This document shows, one piece after another, positions 41,552-50,140 of a DNA stretch of 64,000 nucleotides. Positions within the stretch are counted from its first letter, which is position 1, and the number at the start of each line of letters is the position of its first letter. This DNA comes from an uncultured Eubacteriales bacterium (GTDB lineage Bacteria; Bacillota; Clostridia; Oscillospirales; Oscillospiraceae), in the NCBI GenBank assembly GCA_900545495.1, contig UQZJ01000007.1:1-64000 (forward strand), read 5' to 3'. Made by a program: the position numbers and the translations under genes. The notes below the pieces were generated by a model. The model searched no databases. It saw only the letters and a program-made list of their open reading frames with translations, and had not been told where the DNA came from.

Positions 41552-42004
41552 TCAGAACGGCAGGTCGCCGTCCTCCTCATCGATCTCGGCAAAGCCGGAG
41601 GGGCCGCCCACAGGGGCGCTGTACCCGCCGGCGGGCGCGGTGTAGGCCGGTGCGGAATAACCGCCCATGTCGCCTGCGTTGTCCCGCTTGGAATCGCCGA
41701 AATAGATGTTGTCGGCAACCACCTCCGCGCTGCGGCGGGAGTTGCCCTCCTTGTCAGTCCACGGACGGATCTGGAGCCGGCCCTCCACAATGGCCATACG
41801 GCCCTTGGTGAAGTACTTGGCGGCAAACTCGGCGGTGGAGCGCCAGGCGACCACGTCGATGAAATCCGTCTCCTTCTCACCGGACTGGGACTTGAAATCA
41901 CGGTCCACAGCCAGCGTGAAGCTGGTGACAGCGGTACCGGACTGCGTTCTGCGCAGCTCCGGGTCACGGGTCAGACGACCCATGATGAAGATCTTGTTCA
42001 GCAT
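41552..42004 (-). CDS. ssb: Single-stranded DNA-binding protein
   Basis: A 150-residue SSB. The OB-fold starts 'LNKIFIMGRLTRDPELRRT', continues with 'FTLAVDRDF' and 'DFIDVVAWRSTAEFAAKYF'. A glycine/proline/tyrosine-rich linker follows, and the acidic tip 'DEEDGDLPF' that binds partner proteins is intact. It lies 12 bp after rpsF and 42 bp before rpsR on the minus strand, the common bacterial arrangement. Confidence 0.97.
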   Translation of the reverse strand: MLNKIFIMGRLTRDPELRRTQSGTAVTSFTLAVDRDFKSQSGEKETDFIDVVAWRSTAEFAAKYFTKGRMAIVEGRLQIRPWTDKEGNSRRSAEVVADNIYFGDSKRDNAGDMGGYSAPAYTAPAGGYSAPVGGPSGFAEIDEEDGDLPF

Positions 42005-42016
42005 TGCTGTTCTCCC

Positions 42017-42316
42017 TTACTCGCCCTTGCAGACGATCATGGAACGCATGATACCTTCGGTAATGCCGAGGATACGATCCAGCTCCTTGGGGAACTCGGG
42101 GCCGCTGGTGAAGCTCATCAGCACATAGTAGCCCTCGGTCTTGTAGTCGATGGCGTAGGCGAGGCGACGCTTGCCCCACTCATCGACCACTACGTTGATC
42201 GCGTTGTTCTGCTCTGCCAGCGTCTGGAACTTTGCCACGGTAGCGGCAATAGCCTCCTCACCCTGTGCAGGGTCGATGATGTAGACGACCTCGTAGTTGG
42301 CGGAAATCTTAGCCAT
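42017..42316 (-). CDS. rpsF: Ribosomal protein bS6
   Basis: A 99-residue small-subunit protein that pairs with bS18. Typical text: 'NYEVVYIIDPAQGEEAI', 'VDEWGKRRLAYAIDYKTEGY' and 'YVLMSFTSGPEFPKELDRI'. ATG 42316 follows AAGGAGGTG; a frame extension to 42367 has no site. The leader of about 75 nt contains a small CTCAT/ATGAG stem (42350-42364). In other bacteria the bS6-bS18 complex binds such leaders, but I cannot show the known motif here. Confidence 0.97.
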   Translation of the reverse strand: MAKISANYEVVYIIDPAQGEEAIAATVAKFQTLAEQNNAINVVVDEWGKRRLAYAIDYKTEGYYVLMSFTSGPEFPKELDRILGITEGIMRSMIVCKGE

Positions 42317-42396
42317 ACTTTTTGCACCTCCTTTTGGACAAATGGCCCTCATTCTCGATGAGAGCAAGGATATGCCCGCAATACGCGAGCCTATTT

Positions 42397-42424
42397 ATTA
42401 TACCGGAATTTTCAAATGAGTCAA
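42397..42424 (-). promoter_or_regulatory. Promoter of rpsF operon
   Basis: Minus strand TTGACT (42424-42419), 16-bp spacer, consensus TATAAT (42402-42397). Confidence 0.8.
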
Positions 42425-42461
42425 GAGGTTTTCCCGATATTTTTTCGGTTTTTTCCCTCTT

Positions 42462-42968
42462 TCAGCGGTTTTGCAGGTAGTTTTGCAGCGCTTTGCTCTT
42501 TTCCAGCCGCCACAGAAGCAGCATACCCAGCCCGTAGCACGCCACGATCTCCCCGGCCCCCACCGTCAGGGCGTTAAAGGCGTAGGTGGGCCAGAAGGCG
42601 GCGGAGGTACCGGCCTGCTCATAGGCCAGCACCAGTCCCACCAGCACCATGTTGGCCGCCACCGGCGGCAGCGGCGCCAGCCACTTCTTCTTGCACCGGG
42701 CGGTGAGCAGGGCGGCCAGCAGCGTGGCGGCGGAGCCCACCACGATATCCAGTATACCGTAGGGGCTGAGCAGGTTGGCGATGAGGCAGCCCACGCCCAG
42801 CCCCCACGCCGTCTCCGGCATCAGGAAGGGCAGGACGCACAGCGCCTCGGAAAAACGGCACTGGATAGGGCCGTAGGTAATGCCGAACACGGAGCCGAAA
42901 ATGCTCAGCACGGCGTAGGCTGCGCCCACAATGGCGGCGCAGGTCAGTTGACGGGTATGCAGCTTCAC
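42462..42968 (-). CDS. queT: QueT-family queuosine precursor transporter
   Basis: A 168-residue membrane protein of the QueT group, the substrate-binding unit of an energy-coupling-factor importer for queuine/preQ precursors. Its signature is 'GITYGPIQCRFSEALCVLPF', then 'GVGCLIANLLSPYGILDIV' and 'GSAATLLAALLTARCKKKW', with five to six hydrophobic spans. The GTG start lies 11 bp after the anti-sigma gene, so it is the fourth gene of the dusB operon. The functional assignment rests on family knowledge. Confidence 0.85.
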   Translation of the reverse strand: MKLHTRQLTCAAIVGAAYAVLSIFGSVFGITYGPIQCRFSEALCVLPFLMPETAWGLGVGCLIANLLSPYGILDIVVGSAATLLAALLTARCKKKWLAPLPPVAANMVLVGLVLAYEQAGTSAAFWPTYAFNALTVGAGEIVACYGLGMLLLWRLEKSKALQNYLQNR

Positions 42969-42979
42969 GAATTTGTATC

Positions 42980-43630
42980 CTACTCATAGGTGTACCAATT
43001 ATCGCCGGCGGCTGTAAAGCCCTCCGCCTCCATGGCGGCGTCCAGCACGGCGAGATCTCCGGCGCTGCCGGCCGCGTTGGTCAAAAGCACCTGCACGGCG
43101 CTTTCCTCGCGGGCGGCGACGGTCAGGACAAAGCCCTGCTGCTCCAGCGTCTCGGCGGCGCGCGCCAGCGCCTCGTCCATGGTCTGTGCGGGCGCAGCCG
43201 TGTACAGGTTCTCTCCATCGGGACACCCGCCGGTAATGTCCTTGCCCGCATCGGACTTCTGCTGTGCCTCGCGGTCAGACGGCGTAGCCCCATCCATCGC
43301 ATTATCAGGGGCGAGTCGCTCTGCGCTGTTTTCATTCGCGGCAGCGGGCGCCATATCGCTGTCCGGAACGGCGCTGTCACTGAACACCGCCTGCATATTG
43401 CTGCCCTTGTGCAGGCCGCCGCTATGCAGCAGCGGGATCAGCGCCGCCGCTACCACCAGACAGGCCGCCGCCGTCACCAGCCATTTGCGGGCGGCGGGAG
43501 GTGCTTTCCTCTGCTGGGGCGTCTCGGCCACACGCGCCATCACGCGGTCTGTAAAGCCATCGGAGGGCAATGCCTCCGATGCCAGCGCCTCGCGCAGCAC
43601 CTTATCCATTTCATCAAACATCGGGGTCAT
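42980..43630 (-). CDS. Probable anti-sigma factor, single-pass
   Basis: A 216-residue protein encoded directly after an ECF sigma factor and overlapping it by four bases. Residues 1-48 are cytoplasmic and helical ('MFDEMDKVLREALASEALP', 'GFTDRVMARVAETPQQR'), a membrane helix spans about 50-67, and the rest is extracytoplasmic, with a low-complexity acidic stretch and a C-terminal domain ('TMDEALARAAETLEQQGFV'). No zinc-binding HxxxCxxC motif is seen. Role as sigma inhibitor is inferred from position and topology. Confidence 0.7.
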   Translation of the reverse strand: MTPMFDEMDKVLREALASEALPSDGFTDRVMARVAETPQQRKAPPAARKWLVTAAACLVVAAALIPLLHSGGLHKGSNMQAVFSDSAVPDSDMAPAAANENSAERLAPDNAMDGATPSDREAQQKSDAGKDITGGCPDGENLYTAAPAQTMDEALARAAETLEQQGFVLTVAAREESAVQVLLTNAAGSAGDLAVLDAAMEAEGFTAAGDNWYTYE

Positions 43631-44220
43631 TTCTGTCCCTCCTTTCCTGCCGTTTTGACGGAGATAACGGCAGAAAGGTTCCCTCCGCCGGACAAAAGCT
43701 CCTTCAGCCGCGCCTTGGCCCGGTTGATGCGGGATTTCACCGTCCCCTCGCTGATGCCCAGCGCCACGGCGATCTCCCCGTAATCCAGCTCCTGCATATA
43801 CCGCAGCAGCAGCACCTGCCGATGCTCATCCGACAACGCCGACAGCGCCGACCGGACAGCCGTCTGCGTCTCGGTACGCTCCGCCGCCTCTTGCGGCGTG
43901 TCACCGCCGTCGGGAAGCTCCACACCGTCCAGATCGTCGGCGTCCCGATGCCGCTTTTCCCGACGCAAACAGTCGATGGCGGCGTTGGTGGTCAGGCGGT
44001 AGAGCCACGTGGAGAAGCGGCTGTCCCCTCGGAAGCGGGGCAATCCCCGCCATGCGGCCAGAAACGCCTCCTGCGCCGCATCCTCCGCCAGCGCCGCATC
44101 GCCGCCGCACATCCGCAGCGCCAGACGGTACGCCGGCGCCTGATACGTCTCCACCAGTTGGCGGAACGCCTCCTGGTCGCCCTGTCCGGCGCGGCGGATC
44201 AGTTCTCTTTCATCCATCAT
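43627..44220 (-). CDS. ECF-type RNA polymerase sigma factor
   Basis: A 197-residue sigma-70 family protein with only regions 2 and 4. Region 2: 'AEDAAQEAFLAAWRGLPRF' and 'STWLYRLTTNAAIDCLRR'. Region 4: 'ALSDEHRQVLLLRYMQELDY' and HTH 'GEIAVALGISEGTVKSRINR'. It is a typical length for an ECF factor. The start ATG overlaps the stop of dusB (ATGA) and its stop overlaps the anti-sigma start. The stimulus is unknown. Confidence 0.92.
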   Translation of the reverse strand: MMDERELIRRAGQGDQEAFRQLVETYQAPAYRLALRMCGGDAALAEDAAQEAFLAAWRGLPRFRGDSRFSTWLYRLTTNAAIDCLRREKRHRDADDLDGVELPDGGDTPQEAAERTETQTAVRSALSALSDEHRQVLLLRYMQELDYGEIAVALGISEGTVKSRINRAKARLKELLSGGGNLSAVISVKTAGKEGQK

Positions 44221-45185
44221 CGCAAATCCCTCTGCACTCCCGCCGACACCCGGTACACATCCTCCAGCGTGTCCATGCGGACGATCTGCTCCTTATAATA
44301 ATTGGCGTGGCTGACGCCCTTGAGATACCAGCAAAGCTGCTTGCGGGCTTCCAGCACGGCGATATGCTCCCCCTTATCGGCGACTGACAGCTCCACCTGA
44401 CGCACCGCCGTGGCCCAGCGCTCCGCCAGCGGCGGCAGCGGTGGGATGGGCTGACCCGCCAGCGCGGCCTGTGCCTGCTGAAACAGCCACGGATTGCCGA
44501 AGCAGCCCCGTCCTATCATGGCCATGTCCGCGCCGGTAAACGCCAGAATGCGAACGGCGTCCTCCGGCGTAAATATGTCGCCGTTGGCGATGACGGGAAT
44601 GCCCACCGCCTGCTTTACCTCCCGGATGGTCGTCCAGTCCGCCTGACCGGCGTACATCTGGGTGCGGGTGCGGCCATGGACAGCGATGGCACTGACCCCC
44701 ACCTGCTCCAGCATTTTCGCCAGCTCCACGGCATTGATGCTGCCCTTGTCCCAGCCGCGGCGCATTTTCACCGTCACCGGCACGGGGCTGGCCTTCACCA
44801 CTGCCTCCGCGATGCGGGCGGCCTTCTCCGGGTCCTTCATCAGCGCCGAGCCGTCGCCGTTGGCCACCACCTTGCCCACCGGACACCCCATATTGATGTC
44901 GATGAACGCTGCGCCGGACACCTCCGCCGCGATCTGGGCGGCCTCCGCCATGCACTGAACGTCGCTGCCGAAGATCTGGGCGGCGGCGGGACGCTCGTTG
45001 TCCGCCAGCTTCAAAAGTCCGCGGCTCTTCTTGTCCTGATAGCAAAGCGCCTTGGCACTGACCAGCTCGGTGCAGCTCATGTCGGCGCCCAGCTCCCGGC
45101 AGATCTGGCGGAAGGCCATGTCCGTGACGCCCGCCATCGGGGCCAAATACAGTTTTCCGTTGACAGTAACGTGTCCGATCTCCAT
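44217..45185 (-). CDS. dusB: tRNA-dihydrouridine synthase
   Basis: A 322-residue flavoenzyme that reduces uridines in tRNA. The N-terminal TIM barrel begins 'LYLAPMAGVTDMAFRQICRE'; the catalytic Cys is in 'FIDINMGCPVGKVVANGDG'; 'VTVKMRRGWDKGSINAVEL', 'IAVHGRTRTQMYAGQADW' and 'VIANGDIFTPEDA' complete the DusB pattern. ATG 45185 follows GGGGAGGTG; the frame extension to 45245 crosses the promoter. It heads an operon with an ECF sigma factor, its presumed inhibitor and queT. Confidence 0.95.
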   Translation of the reverse strand: MEIGHVTVNGKLYLAPMAGVTDMAFRQICRELGADMSCTELVSAKALCYQDKKSRGLLKLADNERPAAAQIFGSDVQCMAEAAQIAAEVSGAAFIDINMGCPVGKVVANGDGSALMKDPEKAARIAEAVVKASPVPVTVKMRRGWDKGSINAVELAKMLEQVGVSAIAVHGRTRTQMYAGQADWTTIREVKQAVGIPVIANGDIFTPEDAVRILAFTGADMAMIGRGCFGNPWLFQQAQAALAGQPIPPLPPLAERWATAVRQVELSVADKGEHIAVLEARKQLCWYLKGVSHANYYKEQIVRMDTLEDVYRVSAGVQRDLR

Positions 45186-45216
45186 GGCGGCACCTCCCCT
45201 TTTGGCTTGAAATTGT

Positions 45217-45245
45217 ATTGTATCACAAAAAAGAGTGCTTGACAA
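45217..45245 (-). promoter_or_regulatory. Promoter of the dusB operon
   Basis: Minus strand TTGTCA (45245-45240), 17-bp spacer, TACAAT (45222-45217). Confidence 0.7.
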
Positions 45246-45322
45246 TCCGCTTTAGCAGCGGTACTATCTCAGGTGTGCAAGAAATCTCCTCGCCATCTTT
45301 TACGAAAAATGTAAAAAGGGTG

Positions 45323-45351
45323 TTGACATTCGGGAACGTTCTTGCTATAAT
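45323..45351 (+). promoter_or_regulatory. Consensus promoter of the tRNA operon
   Basis: Perfect TTGACA (45323-45328), 17-bp spacer, perfect TATAAT (45346-45351), 35 bp before tRNA-Asp. A second TTGACA/TACTAT pair lies at 45239-45267. Confidence 0.9.
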
Positions 45352-45385
45352 AAGCGAGCTTGAGTTCCAAGACGAAAGCGCAGAT

Positions 45386-45462
45386 GGCCAAGTAGTTCAG
45401 TTGGTTAGAACGCCAGCCTGTCACGCTGGAGGTCGAGGGTTCGAGCCCCTTCTTGGTCGCCA
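45386..45462 (+). tRNA. tRNA-Asp (GTC)
   Basis: Complete cloverleaf: acceptor GGCCAAG/CTTGGTC, anticodon stem CCAGC/GCTGG around loop CTGTCAC (anticodon GTC), T arm with GGTTCGAGCC, discriminator G and encoded CCA (45460-45462). Confidence 0.96.
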
Positions 45463-45468
45463 CATTAT

Positions 45469-45544
<76 letters not shown>

Positions 45545-45548
45545 AATA

Positions 45549-45580
45549 GCATCGAAAACTTCGGTTTTCGGTGCTTTTTT
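45549..45580 (+). terminator. Terminator of the tRNA operon
   Basis: An 11-bp stem with one G-U pair closed by the stable C(TTCG)G tetraloop (45549-45559 with 45564-45574), then six T. Confidence 0.92.
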
Positions 45581-45730
45581 GCTGTAAAAATGCACTTTTA
45601 GGCGTGGGTCAAAATGTGGGGCAACTGCCTGACCCACACCGTGACCCACACGCGGAAATGTCCCGATAGACCCAAAGAGTACCGGAGAGGAGGTTTTGCT
45701 TCCTCTCCGGTGTTTTTGTCCTCTTTCTGC

Positions 45731-46885
45731 TCACATGACCTGCGCCATAAAGCTGCCCATTGTTTGTGCGGCCTCGTCCTGCTTCTGGCGGGTGGCGTGG
45801 GTGTAGGTGCGGAGTGTGAATCCGGCATCGTAGTGGCCGAGCATACTGCTGACGGTTTTGACGTCCACGCCGTTTTGTAAAGCCAGCGTGGCAAATGTGT
45901 GTCTGAGATCGTGAAATCTGATGTGCGGCAGTCCTGCGTCTTTCAGAATTTTCTTATGCAGGTTTACAATGGAGTCTGGGTAGTACAGCTCTCCCGTGAC
46001 GGGCGACGGGAACATATACGGATTGTCGGGGTGTTTCTTGTGTTCGGCAACCAGCAGGTCGACGGCCTCTTGTGGAATACTGACCTTTCTGACCGATGTC
46101 TCCGTTTTGGGGCGCGAGAGTGTCAACTCCCCATTGGGGTTCTTGACGTACTGCTTGCTGACGGAGATGGTTTTGTTTTGGATGTCGAGGTCGTTCCACA
46201 GGAGAGCAGTCAGTTCCCCCTTGCGTAGTCCGCTGACCAGTTCCAGATAAAACATGGGCAGCAGTCCCCTCTTATCCGCGGCGTCGAGGTAGGTCTTGAT
46301 ATGCTCCGGTTGGAGGATCTGCATCTCGAATTTCTGCACCTTCGGTGCGATGCAGTCCTCGGCGGGGTTGCGGAGGATCAGGCGTTCTTTTACGGCGCGG
46401 TTCAGGGCATTGTGGAGCATCAGGTGCAGGCTGCGGACGGTGGTGCTGCTGAGTCCCGGATTGCCGTGACCGCTTTTACGTCTGGTGCGGCCGCTCTCCA
46501 TCAGCTCCTTGTAGAGCTTTTGCAGGTCGTGGGCGGTCAGCTTGGTGAGCTTAATGCTGCCGATACGCGGAATGGTGTACTGCTCGATCATCAGGCGGTA
46601 GCGATCTGCCGTGGCGACACGGACATTTGGCTTGGCATAGATGTCGTACCAGCTCCGCAGCCACGTGGCCACGGTGTATTCGTCGGCACGGCTGATGTCG
46701 ACGCCCTTTGCGGCCTCCATAGCAGCAGCCAGCTTTGCCTTGCACTCCGCCTGCGTCTTGCCGAGAACGTTTTTGATGATGCGCTTACCGGTTTCTGCGT
46801 TGTATCCTGCGGTATACCGGCCCTCCCAGCGGCCATCTGACCGCTTGCGGATATTGCCCTCGCCGTTGGCGCGTTTCTTGGCCAT
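45731..46885 (-). CDS. int: Tyrosine recombinase / integrase 1
   Basis: A 384-residue phage-type integrase. The N-terminal arm-binding domain starts 'GEGNIRKRSDGRWEGRY', a SAM-like core-binding domain follows, and the catalytic domain carries all key residues: Arg in 'LVSGLRKGELTALLW', His-x-x-Arg in 'HIRFHDLRHTFATLAL', His in 'SMLGHYDAGFTL' and Tyr in 'RTYTHATR'. AAAGGAG precedes the ATG. It faces the tRNA-Thr gene, 186 bp away, which is the usual place for an integrase of a tRNA-inserted element. A second attachment site was not found in the window. Confidence 0.95.
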   Translation of the reverse strand: MAKKRANGEGNIRKRSDGRWEGRYTAGYNAETGKRIIKNVLGKTQAECKAKLAAAMEAAKGVDISRADEYTVATWLRSWYDIYAKPNVRVATADRYRLMIEQYTIPRIGSIKLTKLTAHDLQKLYKELMESGRTRRKSGHGNPGLSSTTVRSLHLMLHNALNRAVKERLILRNPAEDCIAPKVQKFEMQILQPEHIKTYLDAADKRGLLPMFYLELVSGLRKGELTALLWNDLDIQNKTISVSKQYVKNPNGELTLSRPKTETSVRKVSIPQEAVDLLVAEHKKHPDNPYMFPSPVTGELYYPDSIVNLHKKILKDAGLPHIRFHDLRHTFATLALQNGVDVKTVSSMLGHYDAGFTLRTYTHATRQKQDEAAQTMGSFMAQVM

Positions 46886-47041
46886 TGAATCAGCTCCTTT
46901 GCTTTTTTGTTAGCCAACATACATACCACAACGTTGACGAAATAGCTACTGTTTTTTACGGACTTTTCATTGATCGACGACGCGGAATATTTCGGGCAAG
47001 AAAAAGGCCGCGTCACACAAGTGGCACCGCAGTATTCCTTG

Positions 47042-47070
47042 TTGCCGTGGCTGAGAGGGTATGGTATTCT
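47042..47070 (+). promoter_or_regulatory. Probable promoter of the phosphoesterase gene
   Basis: TTGCCG (47042-47047), 17-bp spacer, TATTCT (47065-47070), 21 bp before the start codon. Confidence 0.5.
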
Positions 47071-47091
47071 GTCTTTAGAAGGGGTGATTCC

Positions 47092-49725
47092 ATGCCGGAA
47101 AATAGCAGCAATAAGTTCAAAGAACATTTTGGGCTTATACCTATTGATCCAACGAAAAACTTTTATGAGCATCCCTGCGCAGGAGCGCTCGCAGATATGC
47201 CCAAAGCGGTTCAGACAGAGGAGATGGTCCTCCTCGCGCTTGAAAGTGAGGAACAGTATTCTTCTCCTGTCCTGAGATATACCTCTAAGAAACTAAAGAC
47301 TGACGAAATCTGCGGCAAGGCCGTTGCAGTCAATGTGCTGAACTTCCTCTATACACCGCAGGAATACAGAACTGCTGAAAGGTGTCTCGATGCAGTAAGA
47401 AGGGATACCGATACGCACATGGGGGAACGAGCTATTCTTTCCAGTGTACCAGAGAATGTATTGCATGGACCATTAGGAAGCGAAATATGTAAGGCCGCTG
47501 TGGCCGCAAACTGGGAATCTATTCGATATGTTCCAAAGGAATATATCACAGCGTATATGCTTATGGGTGCTGCAGAAGCGATCCCTGCTGGGGATTCGCT
47601 CTATGATGTCTCTTACTACTTCCCGCGCAAAAAGCTCACCAAAACGCTCTGTGTGGCGATTATGAAGCGAGCCGGCAAAGGATTTGCTTCCTTACCTCCA
47701 CGTTTCAAGAAGGATAAGGACGTGATTGACGCTGCCATATCCAGCTATCCGGATGCTGTGATGGAACTGGCAGATGAACAACTCACAGAGGGACGGCTTC
47801 ACCGGGCACTGGAACAGGACGACACTCTGCTCCACCGGCTGCCGGATGAGATTTTGGACCGTTTCGGGATTGAACACCCTGCGAATGTGACTCAGGCAAA
47901 GGACGCGGCTTCTTCCCTGCCGGAAATCCGTGCCGTCGAGTCGGAACTGCCGGAGGTACCCGGAACTGCCATGGCGACGACCGCCTCGGCGCTTCCCGCT
48001 CTCTATGACCTCAACGCCGGTGACAGCATTCCGAACACCGGAAAGTTCTTCTACATCACCGACCTGCACCTCGAATCACAACTTGGCTTGACCGGTATGA
48101 CTGTTGATGAAATCAAGGGTAATGTGGCGCAAAAGGTAGATGAGATGCTGGGCGGCCTCAGCAAAGAGGATATGGCGGATGGCGTCCTGCTTATTGGCGG
48201 CGATGTAGCGGACAGCGAGGAGGTCTCAAGGATTTTCTATGACGCGGTTTCTTCTCGTTTCTCTGGCCCTATTGTTTTTGTTCTCGGCAACCACGAACTG
48301 TGGGATGGCTGCACCTATGCGCATGGTGAAATCCATCAGAGGCGAACAATAGACGAAGTCGCAGCGGCCTACAAGCAATTTAACAAGCGCACATCTGGTT
48401 TTGACCTGAAGATGTATTGTCTCGAAAACGAGGTGCTGGTTTGCTACAAGAACTCTATGTATCAAAACTCTGTGGAGTTCGGCATCGGATATAGGAACGC
48501 AGGAATGCCTCACGGCGGCCTCTGTGTCCTCACGGAAGATATGCTTCTGGATGCCGACACCAACGACTTGCGGGAGTTCTTTGACGAATGCTCCATGATC
48601 GTTCTCGGCGGACTTGGGTTCTGCGGACTAAACCAACGCTACAACGCCGACACCGCCCTGTTCCGAGATAGAGTATCCCGCGAGGAAGACATCGAACGTT
48701 CCAAGCGATTCAGGGCTGTGTACGACAAAGTTCTCTCCTGTGCCAACGATAAACGTGTGGTTGTCCTCACCCACACACAGATGGAGGACTGGACTGCCGA
48801 CGCTCCGCATCCGGGCTGGGTCTACGTGAGTGGCCACACACATCAAAATGGAATGATAAAAACAGCAGACGGCGTGGCCGTTCTCTATGACAATCAGGTG
48901 GGGTACACGCCAAAAAGGTGGCATCTTAACCAGTTTTCACTGGAGCAGTATTACGACCCATTCGGAGCATGGGCGGATGGCATCTATCAGATAACACCAC
49001 AGCAGTATATGGATTTCAATGCCGGTCGCGGCATCCAAATGGAATACTTCCGGCAGCAGGGAGACATTTACGCACTGAAGCAAAAAGGCATCTATATGTT
49101 CATGCTGCAATATGGCCTTGGTCTATATTTGCTGCGTGGCGGCCAGAAACTCAACGTATTTCAGGGACTGGAATACTACGCTGCCAACTTGGAAAAGTAT
49201 GTTGAAAAGATTCAGATGGCATTCAGACCGTACCGCAATGCACTTGATAAGATTGCTGCAGAGGTGAAGCGGTTTGGCGGTTCCGGATATGTGCATGGAA
49301 GTATTGTAGATATAGACTTCTACAACCATATCTATCTCGATCCGTTTGATGGATACCTCATGCCATACTTTGCCTTTGATGTGGTAGGTCGCAGAGAATT
49401 TCGTTCTGTACAGGAACTGCTGGAGTCGTCCCCGCTTCCTGCGCTGGGCAGTGATGGAAAGCCGTTGTTGTCGGCCTACACAAAGCTGCTGGACGCTGGC
49501 GGCGTGTCCATCCTTGCGCCGACTGTCAAAGAGGATGCCTTGGCAGTGGTGCCAACGGAGGTTCTGGACGAGAAGGACATTTATTTACCTTCCCGTATTA
49601 TGAAGTCTATCCAGTATTTGTTGGACAAGGGTGTTGTACGCGTCTGGAACGATGCTGTACTCGCCATGGTTGATAAGAATGCACTACCGGAGCCTCAACA
49701 GGAGCTACAGAAAAACAGAACGTGA
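47092..49725 (+). CDS. Large calcineurin-like metallophosphoesterase, element cargo
   Basis: An 877-residue protein. The first ~290 residues are alpha-helical with repeat-like units ('AVNVLNFLYTPQEYRTAERC', 'AAVAANWESIRYVPKEYITA', each pairing 'A-A-x-N-x-x-x-x-x-x-P-x-E-Y'). Residues ~315-600 are a metallophosphoesterase with all five metal motifs: Asp324/His326 in 'YITDLHLE', Asp371 in 'GGDVADS', Asn400-His401 in 'VLGNHELW', His561 in 'VLTHTQME' and His582/His584 in 'VSGHTHQ'. Residues ~610-877 form a further domain that I do not recognise. ATG 47092 has AGGGGTGA before it. GC content is lower than in flanking chromosome genes. Its place between integrases makes it cargo; a nuclease or nucleotide-phosphoesterase defence role is possible but unproven. 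Confidence 0.85.
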   Translation: MPENSSNKFKEHFGLIPIDPTKNFYEHPCAGALADMPKAVQTEEMVLLALESEEQYSSPVLRYTSKKLKTDEICGKAVAVNVLNFLYTPQEYRTAERCLDAVRRDTDTHMGERAILSSVPENVLHGPLGSEICKAAVAANWESIRYVPKEYITAYMLMGAAEAIPAGDSLYDVSYYFPRKKLTKTLCVAIMKRAGKGFASLPPRFKKDKDVIDAAISSYPDAVMELADEQLTEGRLHRALEQDDTLLHRLPDEILDRFGIEHPANVTQAKDAASSLPEIRAVESELPEVPGTAMATTASALPALYDLNAGDSIPNTGKFFYITDLHLESQLGLTGMTVDEIKGNVAQKVDEMLGGLSKEDMADGVLLIGGDVADSEEVSRIFYDAVSSRFSGPIVFVLGNHELWDGCTYAHGEIHQRRTIDEVAAAYKQFNKRTSGFDLKMYCLENEVLVCYKNSMYQNSVEFGIGYRNAGMPHGGLCVLTEDMLLDADTNDLREFFDECSMIVLGGLGFCGLNQRYNADTALFRDRVSREEDIERSKRFRAVYDKVLSCANDKRVVVLTHTQMEDWTADAPHPGWVYVSGHTHQNGMIKTADGVAVLYDNQVGYTPKRWHLNQFSLEQYYDPFGAWADGIYQITPQQYMDFNAGRGIQMEYFRQQGDIYALKQKGIYMFMLQYGLGLYLLRGGQKLNVFQGLEYYAANLEKYVEKIQMAFRPYRNALDKIAAEVKRFGGSGYVHGSIVDIDFYNHIYLDPFDGYLMPYFAFDVVGRREFRSVQELLESSPLPALGSDGKPLLSAYTKLLDAGGVSILAPTVKEDALAVVPTEVLDEKDIYLPSRIMKSIQYLLDKGVVRVWNDAVLAMVDKNALPEPQQELQKNRT

Positions 49726-49759
49726 CAAAAATCCAGACATCGTCTGGATCTTTGTCATG
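49722..49759 (+). terminator. Hairpin at the end of the phosphoesterase gene
   Basis: A long stem (about 16 pairs, one mismatch; core ATCCAGAC / GTCTGGAT) overlapping the stop codon, without a clear T run. It may terminate or protect the transcript. Confidence 0.45.
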
Positions 49760-50140
49760 TTGGCTTCTCTTATCTCTTTTACCCATTATAAAGGGCCTAC
49801 GGCGGAAGTTTTACATGTCATATTATATACTCTAAAATATATTTCTCTATCCATTCTTCAGAAGCTACTTGTACTTGCTGTATAAAAGCATACATCGTCC
49901 AGGAAATTGTAACAGCTTCGTTTCCACTTTTCTTTGGTTCTGCCAGCGCAACTGATTGCACCCGAGACTTCTGTGGATTATTCCCCTGCATATTGCCAAA
50001 TATGCCGCAAACAGGTGTATTTACAGCACAAATCTAAGCATTCCTTTTTGCGCCGCACCCCTTTGACCACATATTTGCCCACAGACAGCGAAAAGCCGCC
50101 CCGCCGGGGATTTCCCTCAGGCGGGGTGGACTGCTTCCTG
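49760..50140. other. AT-rich intergenic stretch
   Basis: About 380 bp, clearly poorer in GC than its surroundings up to 50060. No convincing gene, RNA or repeat was found apart from the hairpin at 50091-50129. Confidence 0.5.
50091..50129 (-). terminator. Terminator of the tandem integrase operon
   Basis: Minus strand 10-bp stem with one G-U pair (50129-50120 with 50105-50096, arms CCACCCCGCC / GGCGGGGCGG), followed by CTTTT. It lies 11 bp past the integrase 2 stop. Confidence 0.65.
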
